Source of the DNA: Winogradskyella sp046545555
Lineage (GTDB): Bacteria > Bacteroidota > Bacteroidia > Flavobacteriales > Flavobacteriaceae
Length of the DNA: 64,000 nt
Direction of reading: 5' to 3'
Assembly: GCF_046545555.1 (NCBI RefSeq)
Contig: NZ_JBHZTH010000001.1
Span: 1,550,001 to 1,614,000, forward strand
Positions 36,671-43,107 of the stretch are shown here, piece by piece. The notes beneath the pieces are model-generated. The model searched no databases, was not told the origin of the DNA, and saw only the letters and a list, made by a program, of their open reading frames with translations. The first letter of the stretch is position 1. Each line of letters begins with the position of its first letter. A program made the position numbers and the translations under genes.

Positions 36671-37561
36671 ATGAGTTTAAAGCGCTTTTCGGATTATTTA
36701 TCATTGGAAAAAAAATATTCTAATCACACTGTTACAGCATACTTAAGAGACTTAGAAATGTTTAAGGATTTCTTAGTTGAGTGTCACAATAAGATAGCTA
36801 TTAATGATGCTGGTTACTCAGAGATTAGACAGTGGATTGTAGAGCTTGTAGATAGCGGTATATCTAACAGAACTATTAATAGGAAAGTATCCTCTTTGAG
36901 TTCCTATTATAAATTTTTACAAAAAGCTGAACTCTTAGATGTAAATCCATTGAATAAGCACAAGGCTTTAAAAGTGGGTAAGAAAATTCATTTACCTTTT
37001 TCGGAAGAAGAATTAAAAATAGTTATAGAGAATTCCATTGATGTCGTTGATTTTGAAACAGCAAGAAACAAAGTTATTATAGAGCTGTTCTATGCAACTG
37101 GTATAAGAAGGATAGAATTAGTTAATCTCAAATTAACTGATTTGGATCTTAGTAATAAACAAATAAAGGTTTTAGGTAAACGAAATAAAGAAAGATATAT
37201 TCCTTTAATAGAAACATTGATTATATCCCTAAAGGAATATCTTATTTATAGAGGAGATTTGACCAAAATTGAAGATAAAGAAAATTTATTTCTCACTAAA
37301 AAGGGTATTAAAATTTATGAAATGCTTGTCTACAGAATAATAAATAAGTATTTTAGTAATGCATCGTCAAAAGCAAAATGCAGTCCACATGTATTAAGGC
37401 ACTCATTTGCTACCCACTTATTAAATGAAGGTGCAGATTTAAATGCTGTAAAAGAGCTTCTCGGACATACCAGTTTAGCAGCAACTCAAGTTTATACTCA
37501 TAATAGTATATCTGAATTGAAAAAAGTATATGCTAAATCCCATCCGAGGAATCACAGTTAA
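36671..37561 (+). CDS. xerC: Tyrosine recombinase XerC/XerD
   Basis: A 296-residue site-specific recombinase of the Xer family, which resolves chromosome dimers at dif. The catalytic set is complete: R146 (TGIRRIEL), K170 (LGKRNK), H240 and R243 (HVLRHSFAT), H266 (LLGHTS) and nucleophile Y275 (QVYTH). An N-terminal SAM-like core-binding domain covers about residues 1-85. The size and housekeeping neighbours (HPF gene 68 bases downstream) argue for a chromosomal Xer protein, not an integrase. XerC versus XerD is not certain from sequence. Confidence 0.9.
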   Translation: MSLKRFSDYLSLEKKYSNHTVTAYLRDLEMFKDFLVECHNKIAINDAGYSEIRQWIVELVDSGISNRTINRKVSSLSSYYKFLQKAELLDVNPLNKHKALKVGKKIHLPFSEEELKIVIENSIDVVDFETARNKVIIELFYATGIRRIELVNLKLTDLDLSNKQIKVLGKRNKERYIPLIETLIISLKEYLIYRGDLTKIEDKENLFLTKKGIKIYEMLVYRIINKYFSNASSKAKCSPHVLRHSFATHLLNEGADLNAVKELLGHTSLAATQVYTHNSISELKKVYAKSHPRNHS

Positions 37562-37629
37562 ATACTAACCTTAAAACCCAACATAGGTATTGAAATTGAT
37601 TCAGTGCCATTTAATTTAAAATATAGAGT

Positions 37630-37932
37630 ATGAAAGTAAATACCCAATCCGTTAATTTTTCAGCAGATATTAAGCTTATTGATTTCATTCAAAAAAAGAT
37701 GGATAAATTAGACATGTTCTATGATAAAATAATTCAATCAGATGTTTATCTAAAAGTAGAAAATACAAGTGATAAAGAAAACAAAATTTTTGAGGCTAAA
37801 GTTAGCGTCCCAGGTGATAGTTTTGTTGTTAAAAAACAATGTAAATCTTTTGAAGAAGGGGTCGACATGGCTGTTGCATCACTAGAAAGACAGTTAAAGA
37901 AAAGAAAAGAAAAGTTAAGAGCTAGAACTTGA
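37630..37932 (+). CDS. hpf: Ribosome hibernation promoting factor (short HPF/RaiA)
   Basis: A 100-residue protein of the sigma-54 modulation / S30AE family that binds the 30S subunit near the decoding centre and silences idle ribosomes. The patterns VNFSADIKLIDFIQKKMDKLD and FEEGVDMAVASLERQLKKRKEKLR match the beta-alpha-beta-alpha fold. No C-terminal dimerisation domain is present, so it is the short form. It is just before the tRNA-tuf cluster, a setting shared by many Bacteroidota. Confidence 0.92.
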   Translation: MKVNTQSVNFSADIKLIDFIQKKMDKLDMFYDKIIQSDVYLKVENTSDKENKIFEAKVSVPGDSFVVKKQCKSFEEGVDMAVASLERQLKKRKEKLRART

Positions 37933-37954
37933 TTAATTTTTTTTCAAAAATGTT

Positions 37955-37983
37955 TTGAATAATTAAATAAAACACTACATTTG
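37955..37983 (+). promoter_or_regulatory. Promoter of the tRNA-tuf-secE-nusG-rpl-rpo cluster
   Basis: TTG at 37955-37957, an 18-base spacer, and TACATTTG at 37976-37983. Both parts match the Bacteroidota housekeeping consensus. It lies 63 bases before the first tRNA. The expected transcript start falls near 37988, directly in the hairpin listed next. Confidence 0.75.
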
Positions 37984-37984
37984 C

Positions 37985-38011
37985 AGTCCGTTAGAAATAG
38001 CGGGCTTTTTT
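37985..38011 (+). terminator. Terminator-like hairpin at the start of the tRNA-tuf transcript
   Basis: Arms AGTCCGTT (37985-37992) and AGCGGGCT (37999-38006) pair over eight positions, two of them G-T, around a six-base loop, followed by six T. It could stop read-through from hpf, or be a leader structure of the new transcript. Confidence 0.5.
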
Positions 38012-38045
38012 ATGGTTAAATTTTAGCAATAAAAAAGTATAAAAA

Positions 38046-38119
38046 GCCGATGTAGCTCAGCTGGCTAGAGCAGCTGATTTGTAATCAGCAGGTCGTGGGT
38101 TCGAGTCCCTCCATCGGCT
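38046..38119 (+). tRNA. trnT: tRNA-Thr (anticodon TGT)
   Basis: A cloverleaf of 74 bases: acceptor arms GCCGATG / CATCGGC, D-arm TAGCTCAGCTGG, anticodon stem GCTGA / TCAGC with loop TTTGTAA (anticodon TGT at 38080-38082), and T-loop GGTTCGAGTCC. CCA is not encoded. Confidence 0.97.
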
Positions 38120-38147
38120 CTTTTAAAAGTTCATTTTATTGTTATTT

Positions 38148-38230
38148 GGGGAGATACTCAAGCGGCCAACGAGGACAGACTGTAACTCTGTTGTCTTTCG
38201 ACTTCGCAGGTTCGAATCCTGCTCTCCCCA
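38148..38230 (+). tRNA. trnY: tRNA-Tyr (anticodon GTA)
   Basis: A class II tRNA of 83 bases with long variable arm. Acceptor arms GGGGAGA / TCTCCCC, anticodon stem ACAGA / TCTGT with anticodon GTA at 38182-38184, and T-loop GGTTCGAATCC. Confidence 0.96.
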
Positions 38231-38394
38231 CAAATGATTTTTAATGAGGTATTAATAAAAGTTAGCTTTTGTTGAGCTCAGTTTAAAAATTGTTGGGATT
38301 GGGTCACCAATTTTGGATAACCAATCGAAAGAAAGGTTAGTCGAATAAATTTGAAATATTGAAAACCAGTAATTAAGAAGATTTAATTGCGAAT
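38231..38394 (+). other. Spacer between tRNA-Tyr and tRNA-Gly
   Basis: A 164-base stretch, long for this cluster. It holds a nested inverted repeat: GATTGG (38297-38302) / CCAATC (38321-38326) enclosing CCAA-TT-TTGG. I see no gene in it. It could help RNA folding or processing. Confidence 0.4.
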
Positions 38395-38467
38395 GCGAGA
38401 GTAGCTCAGTTGGTAGAGCGTCAGCCTTCCAAGCTGAATGTCGCCGGTTCGAACCCGGTCTCTCGCT
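38395..38467 (+). tRNA. trnG: tRNA-Gly (anticodon TCC)
   Basis: 73 bases: acceptor arms GCGAGAG / CTCTCGC, anticodon stem TCAGC / GCTGA, loop CTTCCAA with anticodon TCC at 38428-38430, T-loop GGTTCGAACCC. CCA is not encoded. Confidence 0.97.
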
Positions 38468-38473
38468 CAAAAT

Positions 38474-38510
38474 TTCTGCGAAGGCAGGATTCTCATTATT
38501 ATTAATGAGA
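38474..38510. repeat. Two adjacent small palindromes in the tRNA spacer
   Basis: The first is TTCTGC-GAAG-GCAGGA (38474-38489), resembling the palindrome at 26359-26378. The second is TCTCATTA-TTAT-TAATGAGA (38491-38510), perfect over eight bases. They lie between tRNA-Gly and tRNA-Thr. Confidence 0.45.
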
Positions 38511-38525
38511 GATTAAACACTTTAC

Positions 38526-38597
38526 GCCGGTGTAGCTCAGGGGTAGAGCGTTTCCTTGGTAAGGAAGAGGTCACGAGTTCAAATCTCGTCATTGGCT
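38526..38597 (+). tRNA. trnT: tRNA-Thr (anticodon GGT)
   Basis: 72 bases: acceptor arms GCCGGTG / CATTGGC with two G-T pairs, anticodon loop TTGGTAA with anticodon GGT at 38548-38550, T-loop AGTTCAAATCT. It stands 73 bases before tuf. CCA is not encoded. Confidence 0.95.
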
Positions 38598-38670
38598 CTT
38601 TTGTTTACAAAGGATAAACTAAAAATTACAATTGAACATTAATAATAATTAAGATTAAAATAAATTAAAC

Positions 38671-39858
38671 ATGGCAAAGGCAACTTTCGATCGTTCAAAA
38701 CCACACCTTAATATAGGTACTATTGGACACGTAGATCACGGTAAAACAACTTTAACTGCTGCTATTACTAAAGTATTAGCTGATGCAGGTTTTTCTGAAG
38801 CAAGATCATTTGATCAAATTGATAATGCACCAGAAGAAAAAGAAAGAGGTATAACAATTAATACTTCTCACGTAGAATATGCAACAGATAATCGTCACTA
38901 CGCGCACGTTGACTGTCCAGGTCACGCGGATTATGTAAAGAATATGGTTACTGGTGCTGCACAGATGGATGGTGCTATTTTAGTTGTTGCTGCAACGGAT
39001 GGTCCAATGCCTCAAACACGTGAGCATATCTTACTTGGTCGTCAGGTAGGAATTCCTCGTATCGTTGTATTCATGAATAAAGTGGATATGGTAGATGACG
39101 AAGAATTGTTAGAATTAGTAGAAATGGAAATCAGAGATTTATTATCATTTTATGAATATGATGGTGATAATGGTCCTGTAGTAGCGGGTTCTGCTTTAGG
39201 TGCACTTAACGGTGAACAAAAGTGGGTAGATACTGTATTAGAATTGATGAAAGAAGTTGATGCTTGGATAGAAGAACCAGTTCGTGATATGGACAAGCCT
39301 TTCTTAATGCCTATAGAAGATGTATTTTCAATTACAGGTCGTGGTACTGTTGCGACTGGTCGTATTGAGACAGGAGTAGGTAATACGGGTGATCCTGTAG
39401 AAATTATTGGTATGGGTGCTGAGAAATTGACATCTACTATTACTGGTATTGAAATGTTCCGTCAAATTTTAGATAGAGGTGAAGCTGGTGATAATGCTGG
39501 TATCTTATTAAGAGGTATTGAGAAGTCTCAAATCTCTAGAGGTATGGTTATTACTAAGCCTGGTTCTGTAACTCCGCATGCTAAATTTAAGGCGGAGGTA
39601 TATATCCTTAAAAAAGAAGAAGGTGGGCGTCACACACCATTCCATAACAACTACCGTCCTCAGTTTTACGTACGTACTACTGATGTAACAGGAAACATTG
39701 CGCTTCCTTCAGGTGTTGAAATGGTAATGCCAGGTGATAACTTAACAATAGAAGTTAGTTTAATCCAACCAATTGCAATGAATGTAGGTTTACGTTTCGC
39801 TATCCGTGAAGGTGGTAGAACTGTTGGTGCAGGTCAGGTAACTGAGATTTTAGACTAA
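38671..39858 (+). CDS. tuf: Elongation factor Tu
   Basis: A 395-residue GTPase that carries aminoacyl-tRNA to the ribosome. G1 is GHVDHGKT at 19-26, then DCPGHADY (G3) and NKVDMVD (G4), followed by the two beta-barrel domains, ending GAGQVTEILD. The length is normal. The gene lies between tRNA-Thr and tRNA-Trp in the order tRNA-tuf-tRNA-secE-nusG that is common in bacteria. A hairpin follows at 39884. Confidence 0.99.
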   Translation: MAKATFDRSKPHLNIGTIGHVDHGKTTLTAAITKVLADAGFSEARSFDQIDNAPEEKERGITINTSHVEYATDNRHYAHVDCPGHADYVKNMVTGAAQMDGAILVVAATDGPMPQTREHILLGRQVGIPRIVVFMNKVDMVDDEELLELVEMEIRDLLSFYEYDGDNGPVVAGSALGALNGEQKWVDTVLELMKEVDAWIEEPVRDMDKPFLMPIEDVFSITGRGTVATGRIETGVGNTGDPVEIIGMGAEKLTSTITGIEMFRQILDRGEAGDNAGILLRGIEKSQISRGMVITKPGSVTPHAKFKAEVYILKKEEGGRHTPFHNNYRPQFYVRTTDVTGNIALPSGVEMVMPGDNLTIEVSLIQPIAMNVGLRFAIREGGRTVGAGQVTEILD

Positions 39859-39883
39859 AAAAAAAATAGTTATAAACTTAATT

Positions 39884-39911
39884 AAGGTGTCCCGAAATTT
39901 CGGGATGCCTT
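39884..39911. terminator. Long palindromic hairpin between tuf and tRNA-Trp
   Basis: Arms 39884-39897 and 39898-39911 are complementary over 14 positions with two adjacent G-T pairs; the centre is CCCGAAATTTCGGG. There is no T-run directly after it, so it may be a processing or attenuation structure and not a simple terminator. Confidence 0.5.
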
Positions 39912-39922
39912 GATTATTGTTT

Positions 39923-39995
39923 ACGGGTTTAGCTCAGTTGGTAGAGCACTGGTCTCCAAAACCAGGTGTCGTGAGTTCGAGTCTCTCAACCCGTG
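39923..39995 (+). tRNA. trnW: tRNA-Trp (anticodon CCA)
   Basis: 73 bases: acceptor arms ACGGGTT / AACCCGT with discriminator G, anticodon stem CTGGT / ACCAG, loop CTCCAAA with anticodon CCA at 39956-39958, T-loop AGTTCGAGTCT. Confidence 0.97.
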
Positions 39996-40042
39996 CTAAA
40001 ATGAATAAAGGTCATTATTTGGCCAAAAAAAATAGAAATCAA

Positions 40043-40237
40043 ATGGCAGGATTAACAACATATATAAAAGAATCGTTTGAAGAGCTAAAAAATCATGTGT
40101 CTTGGACACCATGGCCAGAAGCTCAAAGGTTATCAGTTATAGTTGCTGTGTTTTCTATTATTTTCTCATTAGCAATATGGGGTGTGGATACTGTTTTTAG
40201 TAGAGCAGTAAAAGCTTATTTTGAATTTATTAATTAA
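40043..40237 (+). CDS. secE: Preprotein translocase subunit SecE
   Basis: A 64-residue single-TM subunit of the SecYEG channel. KESFEELKNHVSWTPWPEAQRLSVIV is the conserved amphipathic part, followed by one hydrophobic helix (about residues 30-50). I place the start at ATG 40043 (MAGLTTYIKES), the usual family N-terminus. An ATG at 40001 would add 14 residues immediately after tRNA-Trp and is less likely. nusG follows after 19 bases. Confidence 0.93.
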   Translation: MAGLTTYIKESFEELKNHVSWTPWPEAQRLSVIVAVFSIIFSLAIWGVDTVFSRAVKAYFEFIN

Positions 40238-40256
40238 CAATATACAAGAAAAGAGG

Positions 40257-40802
40257 ATGTCAGATAAAAAATGGTATGTTGTTAGGGCGGTAAGTGGTCA
40301 AGAAAATAAGATCAAGGCTTACATTGAAAATGAAATTTCAAGATTAGGTTTAGATGATTTTGTGGATCAAGTACTTGTGCCAACAGAAAAGGTTATTCAA
40401 ATCCGTAATGGTAAAAAGATAAATAAGGAAAAAGTTTATTTTCCTGGCTATATAATGGTTCAAGCAAACCTAAGTGGTGAGATTCCACATATTATAAAGT
40501 CAATTACAAATGTAATAGGTTTCTTGGGCGAAACTAAAGGTGGTGATCCAGTTCCATTAAGACAATCTGAAGTAAACAGAATGTTAGGGAAAGTAGATGA
40601 ATTAGCAATTGAAGCTGATGCTAACATTGCAATACCATTTACAAAAGGAGAAACTGTTAAAGTTATTGATGGTCCATTCAATGGATTTGATGGAACTATT
40701 GAAAAAATTAATGAAGAAAAGCGTAAGCTAGAGGTAATGGTTAAAATATTCGGAAGAAAAACGCCATTGGAGCTAAGTTATATGCAAGTTGAAAAAGTAT
40801 AA
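40257..40802 (+). CDS. nusG: Transcription termination/antitermination factor NusG
   Basis: A 181-residue RNA polymerase-binding factor. The NGN domain begins KKWYVVRAVSGQENK, with FPGYIMVQ. The C-terminal KOW domain has FTKGETVKVIDGPFNGFDGTIEKINEEK. Start ATG 40257 gives MSDKKWYVV, the family N-terminus; a reading from 40221 would overlap secE and is rejected. The gene stands between secE and rplK as in most bacteria. Confidence 0.97.
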   Translation: MSDKKWYVVRAVSGQENKIKAYIENEISRLGLDDFVDQVLVPTEKVIQIRNGKKINKEKVYFPGYIMVQANLSGEIPHIIKSITNVIGFLGETKGGDPVPLRQSEVNRMLGKVDELAIEADANIAIPFTKGETVKVIDGPFNGFDGTIEKINEEKRKLEVMVKIFGRKTPLELSYMQVEKV

Positions 40803-40871
40803 TAATTGTTACAATAAAGATAGCGTGAATATTTAGGCTTCCAACTAGATAGACGCATTAAATTAAAGAAA

Positions 40872-41312
40872 ATGGCAAAAGAACTAGACAAAGTAGTTAA
40901 GTTACAAGTTCGGGGAGGTGCAGCGAATCCATCGCCACCGGTAGGACCCGCTTTAGGTGCCGCTGGAGTTAATATCATGGAGTTTTGTAAGCAGTTTAAT
41001 GCTAGAACTCAAGATAAACCAGGTAAAGTATTACCTGTGGTAATTTCTGTTTACAAAGACAAATCTTTTGAATTTGTAATCAAGACTCCGCCAGCAGCAG
41101 TACAATTATTAGAAGCGGCCAAAGTAAAGAAAGGATCAGGTGAACCGAACCGACGTAAAGTAGCTAAAGTAACTTGGGATCAAGTTAAAGCAATAGCTGA
41201 AGATAAAATGGTAGATTTAAATGCTTTTGAAATCGGATCAGCAATGAAAATGGTTGCTGGTACAGCTAGATCTATGGGTATCACTGTTAAAGGAGGAGAA
41301 GCTCCAAACTAA
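40872..41312 (+). CDS. rplK: Ribosomal protein uL11
   Basis: A 146-residue protein that forms the base of the L7/L12 stalk on 23S rRNA. KLQVRGGAANPSPPVGPALGAAGVNIMEFCK and the C-terminal MVAGTARSMGITVKG are typical. Length and position (after nusG, ten bases before rplA) are standard. Confidence 0.98.
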   Translation: MAKELDKVVKLQVRGGAANPSPPVGPALGAAGVNIMEFCKQFNARTQDKPGKVLPVVISVYKDKSFEFVIKTPPAAVQLLEAAKVKKGSGEPNRRKVAKVTWDQVKAIAEDKMVDLNAFEIGSAMKMVAGTARSMGITVKGGEAPN

Positions 41313-41322
41313 AATTTACGAT

Positions 41323-42012
41323 ATGGCAAGATTAACAAAAAAGCAAAAAGAGGCAGTAGCGAAGGTTGATAAAAACAAGCTTTACTCTGTAGAAGAGGCT
41401 TCAGTTTTACTAAAAGAAATTACATATACAAAGTTTGATGCTTCAGTAGATTTAGCAATTAGACTAGGTGTAGATCCACGAAAAGCTAATCAAATGGTTC
41501 GTGGTGTTGTTTCTTTACCACATGGTACAGGTAAAGATATGAAGGTTCTTGCATTAGTAACCCCAGATAAAGAAGACGAGGCTAAAGAAGCTGGTGCTGA
41601 TTATGTAGGGTTAGATGAATACTTACAGAAAATAAAGGAAGGTTGGACAGACGTAGACGTTATTGTTACTATGCCAAGCGTTATGGGTAAGTTAGGACCA
41701 TTAGGTAGAGTTTTAGGGCCAAGAGGCCTTATGCCAAATCCAAAGACTGGAACAGTGACAATGGATATTGCTAAAGCGGTATCAGAAGTTAAGGCTGGTA
41801 AAATTGATTTTAAGGTAGATAAGACAGGTATAGTGCATGCTCCAATAGGAAAGGCATCATTTAGTGCTGATAAGCTAGTGGGTAATGCGAACGAATTGTT
41901 AACTACTATAATGAGATTGAAACCAACATCATCTAAAGGGACATATGTAAAGAGTATTTTTATGTCTAGTACGATGAGTCCAAGTATAGCAATAGACACT
42001 AAAATAGGATAG
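41323..42012 (+). CDS. rplA: Ribosomal protein uL1
   Basis: A 229-residue L1-stalk protein. MARLTKKQKEAV is the usual start in Bacteroidota, so I choose ATG 41323 and not the longer reading from 41254, which runs inside rplK. Motifs MPSVMGKLGPLGRVLGPRGLMPNPKTGTV and GIVHAPIGKASF are diagnostic. In other bacteria L1 represses its own operon by binding a leader; I did not find the site here. Confidence 0.97.
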   Translation: MARLTKKQKEAVAKVDKNKLYSVEEASVLLKEITYTKFDASVDLAIRLGVDPRKANQMVRGVVSLPHGTGKDMKVLALVTPDKEDEAKEAGADYVGLDEYLQKIKEGWTDVDVIVTMPSVMGKLGPLGRVLGPRGLMPNPKTGTVTMDIAKAVSEVKAGKIDFKVDKTGIVHAPIGKASFSADKLVGNANELLTTIMRLKPTSSKGTYVKSIFMSSTMSPSIAIDTKIG

Positions 42013-42031
42013 TAGTTAAACTTAGAATATT

Positions 42032-42553
42032 ATGACAAGAGAAGAAAAATCCGTAGTAATTGAAGAGTTAACTGCTCAATTAGGAGATAATGCGATTATC
42101 TATTTAACAGATATTTCTGGATTAGATGCAGTTGCGACTTCAAATTTAAGAAGAGCATGTTTCAAGTCTAACATAAAATTAGCAGTTGTTAAGAATACAC
42201 TTTTAGAAAAGGCAATGGAAGCTTCGGATAAAAATTTCGGAGAGTTACCATCAACTTTAAAAGGAAATACTTCGGTAATGTATTCTGAAACTGGTAACGC
42301 TCCTGCTAAAGTTATAAAAGCGTTCCGTAAAAAATCGGAAAAGCCTTTATTAAAAGGTGCGTTTATAGAAGAAGCAATTTATGTTGGAGATGATTTATTA
42401 GATACGCTAGTAGACATTAAGTCTAAAGAAGAACTTTTAGGAGATATTATTGGATTATTACAATCACCTGCTAAAAATGTTATTTCTGCACTTAAATCTA
42501 GTGGTGGAACAATCGCAGGTATTGTAAAAACTTTATCCGAAAGAGAAGGATAA
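42032..42553 (+). CDS. rplJ: Ribosomal protein uL10
   Basis: A 173-residue stalk protein that holds the L7/L12 dimers. IYLTDISGLDAVATSNLRRACFKSNIKLAVVKNTLLEKA is the rRNA-binding N-terminal domain, and the C-terminal helix (ISALKSSGGTIAGIVKTLSER) binds L7/L12. It lies 19 bases after rplA and 57 bases before rplL. Confidence 0.97.
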   Translation: MTREEKSVVIEELTAQLGDNAIIYLTDISGLDAVATSNLRRACFKSNIKLAVVKNTLLEKAMEASDKNFGELPSTLKGNTSVMYSETGNAPAKVIKAFRKKSEKPLLKGAFIEEAIYVGDDLLDTLVDIKSKEELLGDIIGLLQSPAKNVISALKSSGGTIAGIVKTLSEREG

Positions 42554-42610
42554 TTCAATTAAAACACAATTTAAATTAAAATAACACACACATATTAAAA
42601 CAATAGAAAA

Positions 42611-42985
42611 ATGGCAGATTTAAAAGATTTCGCAGAACAATTAGTTAACTTAACTGTAAAAGAAGTTAACGAACTAGCAACTATATTAAAAGATGAGTAC
42701 GGTATTGAGCCGGCTGCTGCTGCTGTTGCAGTTGCTGCAGGTGGTGCTGGAGGTGGTGAAGCCGCTGAAGAAAAGTCAGAATTTGATGTGATTTTAACTG
42801 CCGCTGGTGGTTCTAAATTAGCAGTTGTAAAATTAGTTAAGGAATTAACTGGTTTAGGTTTAAAAGATGCTAAAGGTTTAGTAGATGATGCACCAAGCCC
42901 AATTAAAGAAGGTGTGCCAAAAGATGAAGCTGAAGCTTTAAAAGCTCAATTAGAGGAAGCAGGAGCTGAGGTTGAGCTTAAGTAA
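42611..42985 (+). CDS. rplL: Ribosomal protein bL12 (L7/L12)
   Basis: A 124-residue stalk protein that recruits translation GTPases. An N-terminal dimerisation domain is followed by an Ala/Gly-rich hinge (about residues 36-52) and the C-terminal domain with FDVILTAAGGSKLAVVKLVKELTGLGLKDAKGLVD. Two hairpins lie between it and rpoB. Confidence 0.98.
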   Translation: MADLKDFAEQLVNLTVKEVNELATILKDEYGIEPAAAAVAVAAGGAGGGEAAEEKSEFDVILTAAGGSKLAVVKLVKELTGLGLKDAKGLVDDAPSPIKEGVPKDEAEALKAQLEEAGAEVELK

Positions 42986-43009
42986 GCTCAAGCTAACCTA
43001 CAACATATG

Positions 43010-43043
43010 GTTTAGGTCTAGAGTGATGCTCTAAGACCTAAAC
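43010..43043 (+). terminator. Hairpin in the rplL-rpoB spacer (attenuator-like)
   Basis: Arms 43010-43023 and 43029-43043 pair over 14 positions with one unpaired A, around the loop TGATG, followed by CCTTTTG. It resembles a partial terminator of the kind that lets ribosomal genes be expressed above rpoBC. Confidence 0.6.
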
Positions 43044-43050
43044 CCTTTTG

Positions 43051-43071
43051 TGTATATAAACGTTATATACA
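43051..43071. repeat. Inverted repeat TGTATATAA-ACG-TTATATACA before rpoB
   Basis: Perfect nine-base arms with a three-base loop, 37 bases before the rpoB start. It directly follows the previous hairpin. Confidence 0.5.
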
Positions 43072-43107
43072 TTTATTAGTTTTTATTTATTAAAATCTCG
43101 TTCATCA

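Noticed and set aside
36671..37561. Integrase of a mobile element
   Set aside because: Size, motifs and housekeeping neighbours fit a chromosomal Xer recombinase. No attachment-site duplication or mobile genes are seen.
38252..38470. Minus-strand open frame of 72 codons over tRNA-Gly
   Set aside because: It is the antisense reading of a clear tRNA gene and its spacer; such frames are common false calls.
40221..40256. Longer nusG start overlapping secE
   Set aside because: MSDKKWYVV at 40257 is the family start and leaves a normal spacer.
41254..41322. Longer rplA start inside rplK
   Set aside because: The extra 23 residues are out-of-frame rplK sequence; MARLTKKQ at 41323 is the standard start.
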